A DNA stretch of 64,000 bases from Streptomyces sp. S4.7 (lineage in GTDB: Bacteria > Actinomycetota > Actinomycetes > Streptomycetales > Streptomycetaceae): the NCBI RefSeq assembly GCF_010384365.1, contig NZ_CP048397.1, forward strand, positions 6,882,001-6,946,000, given 5' to 3'. The notes beneath the pieces are model-generated. The model searched no databases, had not been told where the DNA came from, and saw only the letters and a list, made by a program, of their open reading frames with translations. Numbering within the stretch: position 1 is the stretch's first letter; every line of letters begins with the position of its first letter. Shown one piece after another: positions 44,401 to 51,366 of this stretch. Both the position numbers and the translations under genes were made by a program.

Positions 44401-44706
44401 GACCTCCAGCGCGAGCCGCTGCTGGGGATCGATGTAGTCGGCCTCCTTCGGCGAGACGTTGTAGAACTTCGAGTCGAAGTGGTCCGGCCTGTCGAGGAAT
44501 CCGCCCTGCGCACACCGCATGGTGCCCTTGGCGTCGGGGTCGTCGGACGTCAGGCCCTCGGGGTCCCAGCGGTCGGTGGGGATCGGGCCCAGACCGGACC
44601 GACCGGCACGCAGGAACTCGGTGAGCCCGTCCGGTGTGTCGTTGGCGCCGGGCAGCCGCAGTCCGATACCGACAATGGCGACGGGCTCGTCGTACGTGGT
44701 GGGCAA
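38407..44706 (-). CDS. fully reducing type I PKS: KS-AT-DH-ER-KR-ACP
   Basis: A 2,099-aa single-module synthase with all reductive domains, the architecture of iterative or mycocerosic-type synthases. KS: 1-430 (TVDTACSAS, Cys 179; EAHGTGTS; NLGHMEAAAG). AT: about 530-830 (FSGGGSQ, GHSIGE with Ser 625, specificity motif CASH at 723-726 instead of HAFH or YASH). DH: about 890-1190 (LADHKVMGKIVFP, His 927; LDCAFQ). ER: GLNFKDVLNALG and HAAAGGVGQAAVQLA. KR: VTGGFGALGG, YSSVASVVGSRGQANYAAGN. ACP near the C-terminus: VGLDSLAAVEL. All catalytic residues I could check are present. There is no TE, so release needs a partner; the FcoT-like enzyme just upstream in the operon is the candidate. GTGGGC-type spacing of 73 nt separates them. 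Confidence 0.93.
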   Translation of the reverse strand: MPTTYDEPVAIVGIGLRLPGANDTPDGLTEFLRAGRSGLGPIPTDRWDPEGLTSDDPDAKGTMRCAQGGFLDRPDHFDSKFYNVSPKEADYIDPQQRLALEVAWEALEDAGIDPTGLRHGDGAVYVAVSNMDYAAEMMALPVAELNGYIGTGMAHSAVSGRISYFLGWRGPSITVDTACSASLVAVHLAARALRSGECGIALAGGVNTIHSPRGHIIASQSKMLAPDGICKTFDDSADGYCRSEGGAMIVLKRLSDAQRDGDRVYAVVRGSAVGQDGESSALMVPNGAAQESVMRRAIDSAALTPSDISYVEAHGTGTSLGDPIEMGAISSVFGVSHSPDSPVTVASLKTNLGHMEAAAGIGGLVKTALQLREATIFPHLNFTTPSRQIPWDTAPVTVPTTLRPWKAATRRGVVNSFGFAGTIASVVLEEAPAEPPVGTDGRGELPPGPHVFALSAKTAPALRGQIQRYQELLTDRPELDVGELCAAVGAGRAHFPLRVAGVVRDQEDVARLLDRSRTRAARTGRNPDTAKVAFLFSGGGSQYVGMGRPLYERFEVFRERLDTCDRLFSPHLGRSLRDMILGDAEDAELIHEIRYMQPALFSLEYAVAELWMSWGITPSVVAGHSIGEIVAATVAGVFGLEDAVTLMAARGELMHESPPGAMAAVEATTDEVAPLLAERPDLSLAAVNGTNQMVISGGEESLARVVEVLAARGIRTKRLAVSCASHSPLMAEAAERLREVVAGLTFHEPRFTLVSNLTGAVAAPGELASAGFWARHLLEPVMFADGLRAVAARGRHAFVEIGPATDLIGMGKQCLPADEHLWLSSLHPEDTDGTVVRQSLAQLYVSGAPVDWTAHHGRPRRTITLPTYAFDRRRHWLPEAAAAPQRTGGDTHPLLGREITTDGQRAAGTREFTAGLGAVQPAYLADHKVMGKIVFPGAGYLEILLALQDAVHGESGLPLTGVTIHEALFLDESATVEIRTRLSTREDGTAGVDIVSLAGAGDGDGDRPALERLHVTATIATDGHGGGGEELAATERELRGASDAAGTPRAEHRADDLYAEFAELGVDYGPGFRGLEHVGLHGDDLVVGRLRGVRAAPAELLPPAVLDCAFQTLAALSREGDAVAMPVGFRRCRLLRKPRGAELRSVLRRAPVLDPDDLPRADLLILDGDRTVFVLEGLALRRVTNAAPDRERMYSEVRWVKRSLRTENREPRRVLLVGAGRESLDELAGAAAGQNTELTVAADAAQALALLADRPTDVCWFWRGTGSVPDGGDQDAAGLRAECERNYRDLLALRDGLDAARFGGGQRLWLITESGQWVPGDSAWDTGTPPAAATLWGFGQVMWTEYPAYRVTLVDLPGGGRDLSPLLAEWSAPDSAEYQIAYRSGLRHVRRVYAETGGPRTDVELVVKEYGRLDGIVPVPLQEAPAPEGDEIQVRVHAAGLNFKDVLNALGLHREHAKAAGLDDTALPLGLECAGVVTAAGPDAEFSVGDEVVLAHPGCLRQRVTCASAMAARKPAHLSFAEAAALPTAFLTAHHGLHHLAGIKPGDRVLIHAAAGGVGQAAVQLAKLAGAEIFATASPHKWPLLRSQGVTRLANSRTPEIADEILAATGGAGVDIVLNSLAQEFIEESVRALADGGRFVELGTMSAWTAQEMHRKRPDVTYHTVDFGVYDPAQAQQLARDVLGGVMEMVNSRELTAIPTTAYTLDEVEEAFGVLSRGANIGKVVIGFGEPAPEKTADTGIRPDETYLVTGGFGALGGVVAERLVHLGARHLALVGRRAPAPEVLDALRERLGPGTGITALTGDIGDPDDVRRITAVLGALPQPLGGVVHAAGVLADAPVTAQTWENIDTVFRSKVYGSWLLHRATEHFPSLRFFVGYSSVASVVGSRGQANYAAGNSFLDTLMCRRRTAGLPALSVNWGAWGDVGLASGMEQRHIANVEDQGFSFFGPTVGIRALFRVLDRPVAQIVIAEVDWDRYSATRPQPNALYLRVGRRTADVTVHVDPQVLLALPRGERLEAVSEVLRGAIADLLHFDGADDVPPDARFFEVGLDSLAAVELKNRLELQFRVPLSTSSVFDHPSVALLTEFIEQRLTTPEETR

Positions 44707-44779
44707 GGCTCCTACTTCCGGTCGGCCGGTCGGCCGGGAGGGCCGGGTGGCTGAGTGGGCTGCTGACGGGAGTACGGGG

Positions 44780-45322
<543 letters not shown>

Positions 45323-45331
45323 GTCGCCCCC

Positions 45332-46216
45332 TCAGCCGATGCCGGGATAGAAGTTGTGCTCGTCGTGCACGGTCACCCGGAAGGAGACGGTCGGCTCCGG
45401 GTTCACCGTGTGCAGGGCCCGGTGGACCAGGCTGCGGTTGTCCCACAGGAGCATGTCGCCCTTCTGGAAGGTCTGGAGGTGGATGTTGTCGTGGGTGAAC
45501 GTGGTGTCGGCCTGGCCGCACGCCTCGAACAGCTCTTCCAGCAGGCCCTGCCTGAGTCCGTTGCCCGCGGCGTCCTCCAGCCGGTAGGTGACGGCTTCGC
45601 TGATGTAGAGCACCTGCTCACCGGTGACCGGGTGGGTGAAGACGGTGGGGTGCGCGGCGGCCGGTGTGACCGACTCGATCTCGGCGAGGACTTCGGAGAT
45701 CGGGCGGTAGACATCGGTGGGCCGGATCTTGAAATAGCGGCGCACACTGTTCAGACCACGGGTGTCCCGGATCTCGTCCTTCAGCTCGGCGGGCAGATTA
45801 TCGTAGGCCCGTGCCATATCGATGAAGTATGTGCCGCGGTGCCGCTGGGGCACGACTTGCGGGTATATCAGCGTCAGTCCGAAAGGACGCGGCATGAACG
45901 AGTAGTCGTGGTGCCAGAATTTCCCGGTCTGCGGCACACCGACCTGAGCCCCGTCCTCCTTAACGTTCGAGGAGACGAATATTTCCTTGTGCTCGGGGTG
46001 GTGGTACATCGGCTGGTAGTAGGTCTCCACCTCACCGAGCCGCCTGCCGAATTCCACGAACTCGGCAGGCGAAAGGTGCTGGTTGCGGAGGACCACGATC
46101 CGGTCGGTGTAGATGAGTTGTTTCAGTGCGGTCAGATCCTCCGCCGCAGCGGTCATGGCATCGAATTCGTCCACGTGGACACCGATGCGGGAGTCTTTCT
46201 GCGGGATGGTGATCAT
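45332..46216 (-). CDS. ScoE/Rv0097-type non-heme iron dioxygenase (isonitrile synthase)
   Basis: A 294-aa TauD-family Fe(II)/2-oxoglutarate oxygenase. The iron triad is H102-x-D104 (FWHHDYSFMP) and H265 (VHRALH); R280 is the predicted 2-oxoglutarate anchor. Residues matching the ScoE substrate site as I remember it are conserved with identical spacing: Tyr pair 66/67 (TYYQPMYHH), K163 (FKIRPTDVYRP) and H269. ScoE converts the N-carboxymethyl-3-amino fatty acid to a 3-isocyano acid by two-step oxidative decarboxylation. It heads an operon with the FcoT-like gene, the same pair as in Rv0097-Rv0098. The ATG at 46216 is downstream of a 370-nt promoter region with direct repeats. Confidence 0.92.
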   Translation of the reverse strand: MITIPQKDSRIGVHVDEFDAMTAAAEDLTALKQLIYTDRIVVLRNQHLSPAEFVEFGRRLGEVETYYQPMYHHPEHKEIFVSSNVKEDGAQVGVPQTGKFWHHDYSFMPRPFGLTLIYPQVVPQRHRGTYFIDMARAYDNLPAELKDEIRDTRGLNSVRRYFKIRPTDVYRPISEVLAEIESVTPAAAHPTVFTHPVTGEQVLYISEAVTYRLEDAAGNGLRQGLLEELFEACGQADTTFTHDNIHLQTFQKGDMLLWDNRSLVHRALHTVNPEPTVSFRVTVHDEHNFYPGIG

Positions 46217-46586
46217 GGGTAACCTGCTTGCCGGGTTCGGGATGTGAAATATGCCGGAAATCTAAAAGGCACCTGTGCGGGACGACAGCTTCAGTAACTC
46301 GATTAGGGGGTGTCCGCCGTCGAGATAGGGGGCGGAGAAGGGGCGTGGGCCGCTGGACGACGGTGACGGTCCGTACGACCGGCGGTGAACCGGTCCGGTA
46401 AGGGGGGCGCGTCGGCCGGAGAGTGCTTCGGCCGGCGGGTGCTTCGGCCGGACGGTGCTCGGGCCGGACCCCCGGTTTCCGGGCGATCCGGCCTGTGTCG
46501 AGCCGATCTCTACGGGCCTGCGGGCCCGTACGGCGCCGTGGAGCGACGCCGCGGACCCCGCGGCGTCCTCTCGGGGTTCGTGTCGG
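46217..46586 (-). promoter_or_regulatory. promoter region of the isonitrile-PKS operon with candidate SARP direct repeats
   Basis: A 370-nt non-coding region between the SARP stop and the dioxygenase ATG. On the minus strand CCCCCTA occurs twice (46326-46332 and 46304-46310) exactly 22 nt apart, two helical turns. This is the geometry of heptameric direct repeats bound by SARP activators. They lie about 90-115 nt before the ATG, with A/T-rich sequence (TTTTAGATTT) between. The rest of the stretch has no gene I can support. Confidence 0.45.
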
Positions 46587-47357
46587 TCACGCCGCGGTGG
46601 CGATTTCGAGCCGCTCGTCGTTGACGAGGATCGCCCGCTGCATCTCCCGCAGCGCACGGCAGGGCTCCAGGCCCAGTTCCTCGTTGAGGATGTTCCGTGC
46701 GTGCTGGTAGACGCGCAGGGCGTCGGCCTGCCGCTCGGAGCGGCTGAGGGCGAGCATGAGCTGACGGTAGAAGGCTTCCCGCAGGGGGTGTTCGGCCGTC
46801 AGCGAGTACAGACGGCCCACCAGTTCGAGGTGACGGCCGAGACTGAGCTGGGCCTCCACGAGCAGCTCGGTGCACTCCAGGCGTGTCTCGTGGGTCCAGG
46901 CGGTGAAGCCCTCCAGGGCGGGTCCGCCGTGGAGTTCGCCCAGTACGGGCCCACGCCACAGGGCGAGCGCGCTCTCGAAGGAGGCCGAGGCGTCGGTGTA
47001 CTGACTCGCCTTCATGGACTCGCGGCCCTGGTGCATCAGCGCCTGAAACTGATGGACGTCGATCTCGTCGTCGCCGAGGTTCAGGAAGTAGCCGGGAGGC
47101 TGCGTCAGGATGGGACTCTCGGCCCGGTCGGGCCGGGTCAGGAACTTCCGCAACTGCGAGATGTACACATGGATGCCGGCGGTGGCCCGGCGCGGCGGGT
47201 TGGTCCCCCAGATCTCGGTGATCGCCTCGTCTATCGACACGACCTGCTTCGCCCTGATGAGCAGCAGGGTGAGCAGGACCTGCATTTTCCTGGCGTTGAT
47301 GAAGTAACTGCCGTTCTCGTCAGTCACCCGCAGTGGCCCAAGTATCTCGTACTTCAT
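46587..47357 (-). CDS. SARP-family transcriptional activator
   Basis: A 256-aa Streptomyces antibiotic regulatory protein. The N-terminal OmpR-like winged helix (MKYEILGPLRV, MQVLLTLLLIRAKQVVS, AGIHVYISQLRKFL) is followed by the bacterial transcriptional activation domain (DVHQFQALMHQGRES, ALALWRGPVLGEL, RALREMQRAIL). It is small, without the ATPase domain of AfsR. The ATG at 47357 lies behind GAGG. It is upstream of, and on the same strand as, the dioxygenase operon, so it is the likely pathway-specific activator. No TTA codon was noticed in it, unlike the LuxR gene. Confidence 0.95.
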   Translation of the reverse strand: MKYEILGPLRVTDENGSYFINARKMQVLLTLLLIRAKQVVSIDEAITEIWGTNPPRRATAGIHVYISQLRKFLTRPDRAESPILTQPPGYFLNLGDDEIDVHQFQALMHQGRESMKASQYTDASASFESALALWRGPVLGELHGGPALEGFTAWTHETRLECTELLVEAQLSLGRHLELVGRLYSLTAEHPLREAFYRQLMLALSRSERQADALRVYQHARNILNEELGLEPCRALREMQRAILVNDERLEIATAA

Positions 47358-47867
47358 ACGAGCCTCTTCCTGATTGATCGCTTCCTGAGATGACGGCCCC
47401 GGTCGAGTGCCATGGGCGACCGTGCCCACAGCACTCGACCGACTCCCCCGTCGTGTCTTCGCCCCAGGACAGTCGAGGCGGCACGCACCCGGCACTGTTC
47501 GGACAGTGAGGGGGTGCGGCGAGAAGGACACTAGGAGACCGGGTGGCGGGCTCATAACCCCTACCCCCGCCCCTAGTCGGGCCCAAGGCCCCCTTAAGGA
47601 TCGTGACAGTTCGTCAGCCCTGTTACGCGTATGTTTCGGGGTCTCGATCCCGCGCCGCGCCGGGGGTCGGGGGGTGCCCGGCGCGGCGCGGGGGAGGGGT
47701 GCGGGGAAGGGCCGTGGAACGGGGTCAGGGACGGGGCCCGGGCGGGGCCGCCCCGCCGGTGCCCGGTGTCGGTGGCCCGGGGCGGGGTAACTCCGTTGAT
47801 ATGACTAGTGGTTGGCTGCGCTCACACATTTCACAAGTTCGCTGATGTTTGATATATGTTGAGAGTG
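47358..47867. promoter_or_regulatory. divergent control region, SARP / ABC exporter
   Basis: About 0.5 kb between divergent genes. CCCCTA occurs at 47558-47563 and 47570-47575, resembling the CCCCCTA repeats upstream of the dioxygenase gene but 12 nt apart. An A/T-rich patch (TTTGATATATG) lies next to the exporter start. The very G-rich stretch 47640-47790 contains no convincing gene. Confidence 0.4.
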
Positions 47868-48785
47868 ATGAACTCCATTCATGTGTCGAACCTGGTGAAG
47901 ACTTTTGGTCCGGTGCGAGCACTCGACGGGCTGGACCTGACAGTTGCCAGAGGGGAGGTGCACGGCCTCCTCGGCCCGAACGGCGCGGGCAAGTCCACGA
48001 CGATCCGCATCCTGCTGGGTCTGCTGCGGGCCGACTCCGGCACCACCGAACTGCTTGAGGGCGACCCCTGGGCCGACGCGGTCGGACTGCACCGCAGACT
48101 CGCCTACGTGCCCGGAGACGTGAACCTCTGGCCGAACCTGTCGGGCGGCGAATCCATCGATCTGCTCGGCAAGTTGCGCGGAGGGATCGACAAGGGCCGC
48201 CGCGACGAGCTTCTGGAGCGGTTCAAGCTCGATCCGACGAAAAAGTTCCGCACCTATTCCAAGGGAAACCGCCAGAAGGTCGCCCTCGTCGCCGCGCTGG
48301 CCTCGGACGTCGAGCTGTTCATCTTCGACGAGCCCACCTCGGGTCTCGACCCGCTCATGGAGTCCGTCTTCCAGGAGAGCGTCCTGGAGATCAAGAACGC
48401 CGGAAAGACCGTCCTGCTGTCCAGCCACATCCTGGCCGAGGCCGAGGTCCTGTGCGACCGGGTGAGCATCATCCGCGACGGCCGGACCGTGGAATCGGGC
48501 ACCATGAGCGAGCTGCGCCACCTCACCCGGATGACCATCTCCGTACAGACCGAGCGTGAACTCGACGGCCTGGACGGGCTGGCGGGCGTGCACGACCTCA
48601 AGAGCGACCACGACGGTGTGCACTTCGACGTCGACACCAGCCACCTGGACGCGGTGCTGCGCCACGTCACCCAGTACGGGGTCCGCTCGCTCACCAGCAC
48701 GCCGCCCACCCTGGAAGAGCTCTTCCTGCGGCACTACGGCGACGAGCTGCCCGGTCAGAGGTCAGAGGTCGGAGCCAAGCTGTGA
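47868..48785 (+). CDS. ABC exporter ATP-binding protein
   Basis: An about 305-aa ATPase of the antibiotic-resistance (DrrA/CcmA-like) exporter class. Walker A is GPNGAGKSTT, the signature is the variant YSKGNRQKV (instead of LSGGQ), Walker B is LFIFDEPTSGLDP and the switch His is in LLSSHILAEAE. The C-terminal extension of about 80 residues is typical. ATG at 47868 aligns with family starts; ATG at 47856, four codons upstream, is also possible, and neither has a strong binding site. The GTG of the permease overlaps its stop. Expected to power export of the cluster product and give self-resistance. Confidence 0.92.
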   Translation: MNSIHVSNLVKTFGPVRALDGLDLTVARGEVHGLLGPNGAGKSTTIRILLGLLRADSGTTELLEGDPWADAVGLHRRLAYVPGDVNLWPNLSGGESIDLLGKLRGGIDKGRRDELLERFKLDPTKKFRTYSKGNRQKVALVAALASDVELFIFDEPTSGLDPLMESVFQESVLEIKNAGKTVLLSSHILAEAEVLCDRVSIIRDGRTVESGTMSELRHLTRMTISVQTERELDGLDGLAGVHDLKSDHDGVHFDVDTSHLDAVLRHVTQYGVRSLTSTPPTLEELFLRHYGDELPGQRSEVGAKL

Positions 48786-50404
48786 GCTTCACCGGAACGG
48801 GAAACCTGCTACGGCTCGCGCTGCGCCGCGACCGCGTCCAACTGCCGGTGTGGATCGTCGCCCTGACACTCGTCACGTCGTCGACGGTCTCCAGTGTGAT
48901 CAGCCTGTACGCGAGCGAACAGGAACGTCTCAGCGCCCAGCAGGCCGCGGCCGAGAACGCCGTGGCCCTGGTCTTCAACGGCCTGGTCTCCGGCACCAGT
49001 GAAGGCGCCACCGCGATGACGCAGGCGCTGCTGCTCGTCCTGGTCGCCGCCGCACTGATGAGCTCGATGACCGTCGTACGGCACACCCGGCAGAACGAGG
49101 AGACCGGCCGGGCCGAGCTGATCGGCTCCTCCGCCGTCGGCCGGCACGCCGCCCTCACCGCCGCGCTCATCCTCGCCGTACTGGCCAACGTGGTACTGGC
49201 ACTCGTCACCACCGTCACGCTGATCGGCAGCGGACTGTCCGCCGGCGGCTCCCTCGCCGCCGGCGCCGCGATCGGCGTGGTCGGCATCGCCTTCGCGGGT
49301 GTCGCCGCCGTCACCGCGCAGATCTGGGAGAGCTCACGCGCCGCGAACGGCGCCGCGGCCGCCTTCCTCGGACTCGCGTTCCTGCTGCGCGCCGTCGGCG
49401 ACGCCGCCGGCTCACTCAGCGAGAACAGCACCCGGGTGTCGAGTTCCTGGCCGTCATGGCTCTCGCCCATCGGCTGGGGCCAGCAGATCCGGCCGTTCGA
49501 CGACAACGCCTGGTGGGTGCTGATCCTGCCGGTCGCCGCCTTCGTGGGGCTGGTGGGCGCGGCCTTCGCGCTGACCAAGGTACGGGACGTGGGCATGGGC
49601 CTGCGGGCCGTCAAGCTCGGCCCGCCGAGCGCCGCACCGTCACTGCTCAGCCCGTTCGGCCTGGCCTGGCGGCTCCAGCGCGGCGCCCTGCTCGGCTGGG
49701 CGGTGGGTGTCGTGATCATGGGCTTCGCCTTCGGCGCCGTGGGCGACGAGATCAACGACCTCGTCGGCGAAAGCGAACGCACGGCCGAGATCGTCGAACA
49801 ACTGGGTGGCGCCGGCTCGCTGGTGGACTCCTATCTGTCCGCGACCGTCGGACTGCTGGGCCTGGCCATCGGCGCGTACGCGGTGCAGCTGCTCAACCGG
49901 ATGCGCTCCGAGGAGACCACGGGCGGCCTCGAATCCCTGCTCTCCACCTCGGTCAGCAGATACCGGTGGCTGACCAGCCAGATCGCCTGCGCGGTCATCG
50001 GCATCGTGGCCCTCACCCTGCTGAGCGGGCTCAGCGCCGGCCTCGGATACGGCATCGCCTCCGGCGACATCGGCGGCGGCCTCGTCGACCTCACCGCCGC
50101 CGCCCTGGCGCGGCTCCCCGCCGTACTGGTCCTGGCGGGTGTCACCGTCGCCGCCTTCGGAATGCTGCCGCGACTGTCGGTCGTACTGCCGTGGGGCGTC
50201 TTCGCGATCTGTCTGCTGATCGGTCAGGTCGGCGCCGCGCTGGACCTTCCGGAGGCGGTGCTGGACCTGTCGCCGTACAGCCATGTCCCGCAGATGCCCT
50301 CGGCGGACTTCGCCGCGGGGCCGGTGCTGGTGCTGCTGCTCATCGCGGCCGTGCTCATGGCCGGTGGCGCCGCGCTCTTCCGGCGGCGGAACCTGAGCAT
50401 CTGA
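48782..50404 (+). CDS. ABC-2-type exporter permease (tetronasin-resistance-like)
   Basis: A 540-aa membrane protein with about 12 predicted helices in two similar halves, each starting with a short cytoplasmic segment (LLRLALRRDRVQLPVWIVAL and LAWRLQRGALLGWAVGV). This duplicated layout is typical of polyketide-antibiotic exporters related to the tetronasin-resistance permease. Motifs RQNEETGRAELIGSSAVGR and RSEETTGGLESLLSTSVSR mark the corresponding loops of the two halves. The GTG start overlaps the ATPase stop (GTGA). A strong hairpin follows. With the upstream ATPase it forms a complete exporter. Confidence 0.92.
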   Translation: MSFTGTGNLLRLALRRDRVQLPVWIVALTLVTSSTVSSVISLYASEQERLSAQQAAAENAVALVFNGLVSGTSEGATAMTQALLLVLVAAALMSSMTVVRHTRQNEETGRAELIGSSAVGRHAALTAALILAVLANVVLALVTTVTLIGSGLSAGGSLAAGAAIGVVGIAFAGVAAVTAQIWESSRAANGAAAAFLGLAFLLRAVGDAAGSLSENSTRVSSSWPSWLSPIGWGQQIRPFDDNAWWVLILPVAAFVGLVGAAFALTKVRDVGMGLRAVKLGPPSAAPSLLSPFGLAWRLQRGALLGWAVGVVIMGFAFGAVGDEINDLVGESERTAEIVEQLGGAGSLVDSYLSATVGLLGLAIGAYAVQLLNRMRSEETTGGLESLLSTSVSRYRWLTSQIACAVIGIVALTLLSGLSAGLGYGIASGDIGGGLVDLTAAALARLPAVLVLAGVTVAAFGMLPRLSVVLPWGVFAICLLIGQVGAALDLPEAVLDLSPYSHVPQMPSADFAAGPVLVLLLIAAVLMAGGAALFRRRNLSI

Positions 50405-50422
50405 CCGCCCGGGGCGAACCAG

Positions 50423-50454
50423 AGGGCCGAACCGTCGCCGACGGTTCGGCCCTT
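50423..50454 (+). terminator. strong hairpin after exporter operon
   Basis: AGGGCCGAACCGTC and GACGGTTCGGCCCT form a perfect 14-bp stem with a 3-nt loop and a following T. It lies 19 nt after the permease stop. The next 180 nt to the convergent regulator contain nothing recognisable. Confidence 0.8.
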
Positions 50455-50633
50455 CGGCGCGGGACGGTGGAAAGAGGCGCCCCCGAAGACACAGAGAACC
50501 GCGGCACGAGACCCCGCGGCGCGGCAATCGCGGCGCGGGAGGTGGCGGGCCGGGAACAACACGGCCGACAGCCGGGGAGTCGCCCTCGCGACTCCGGCGA
50601 TACACGGTCCCACCCCGGCGCACTCCGGGGACG

Positions 50634-51137
50634 CTACTTCTCCGTCACGCCGTGACGGGCACTGGACTCCTGCCAGCGGCGCAGCATGTCCGCGACCTCG
50701 GTCCTGACGAACTCCATGAATCTGCGCGTCTCGTCCAGCCGCCGCGCACCGGAGGAGTCCGGACCCAGCGCGTCGGACCCGGCGGCCAGCAGTTCCTCCA
50801 TCTGGAGGAACGCCTCGTCCCGGCGGGCGAACATCTCGTACCAACCCTCGTCGTGCAGGCGGTAGTTGTCGCGGCGCTGACCGGGCTCGCGGTCCTTGGA
50901 GATGAGCCCCACCTGCTGGAGGTACTGCACCGACTGCGAGACGGCGGCCAGGCTCACCTGCAAGGTGTCCGCAAGCTCACGGGAGGTCAGCCGGCCCTTC
51001 TCGGAGATGAGAACCGCCACGAACACACGGGCGGCCATACGCGGGAAGGCGAACGCGGACAGGCTCAACGCGAAACGCTCGACGAACTGGGCGACCGCCG
51101 CGTCCTGGGCCGCCTCGGTATCGGGCATGGCCGGCAT
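50634..51137 (-). CDS. GbsR/MarR-like winged-helix regulator
   Basis: A 167-aa winged-helix protein. Helix-turn-helix is about residues 55-80 (LTSRELADTLQVSLAAVSQS) and the wing is about 85-105 (GLISKDREPGQRRDNYRL). N- and C-terminal helices are for dimerisation. The family often sits beside ABC-2 exporters in Streptomyces and represses them. The ATG at 51137 with AGAGGACG upstream was preferred over an in-frame start 11 codons earlier. It is convergent with the exporter and divergent from the modular PKS. It could thus act on either, possibly via the inverted repeat at 51214-51240. Confidence 0.85.
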   Translation of the reverse strand: MPAMPDTEAAQDAAVAQFVERFALSLSAFAFPRMAARVFVAVLISEKGRLTSRELADTLQVSLAAVSQSVQYLQQVGLISKDREPGQRRDNYRLHDEGWYEMFARRDEAFLQMEELLAAGSDALGPDSSGARRLDETRRFMEFVRTEVADMLRRWQESSARHGVTEK

Positions 51138-51213
51138 ATTTCGTCCTCTCTTGTCGGTACCTCGTACCATAATCCACTATCTGCTAGAACTTCATGAATC
51201 CTTGAAAAGTATA

Positions 51214-51240
51214 GGTGATCCACTTTCGATTAGGATCACC
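51214..51240. promoter_or_regulatory. inverted repeat, candidate operator before the modular PKS
   Basis: GGTGATCC and GGATCACC form a perfect 8-bp inverted repeat with an 11-nt A/T-rich spacer. It sits between the GbsR/MarR-like gene (start 51137) and the modular PKS start (51367). A dimeric winged-helix regulator could bind it. The neighbourhood 51150-51290 is the most A/T-rich of the area and is the likely promoter zone of the PKS. Confidence 0.45.
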
Positions 51241-51366
51241 ACCTTCGTCGGCCAAAGGTCTTGGTAAGAGTGCCTTTAGCCGAGGTACCGAGCATCTAGC
51301 GGACAGCCGGGCAGTGTCAGTTCTCGCCTGCCTGGGCCACGTGGATGGTCGATGGGAGTGCCGACG

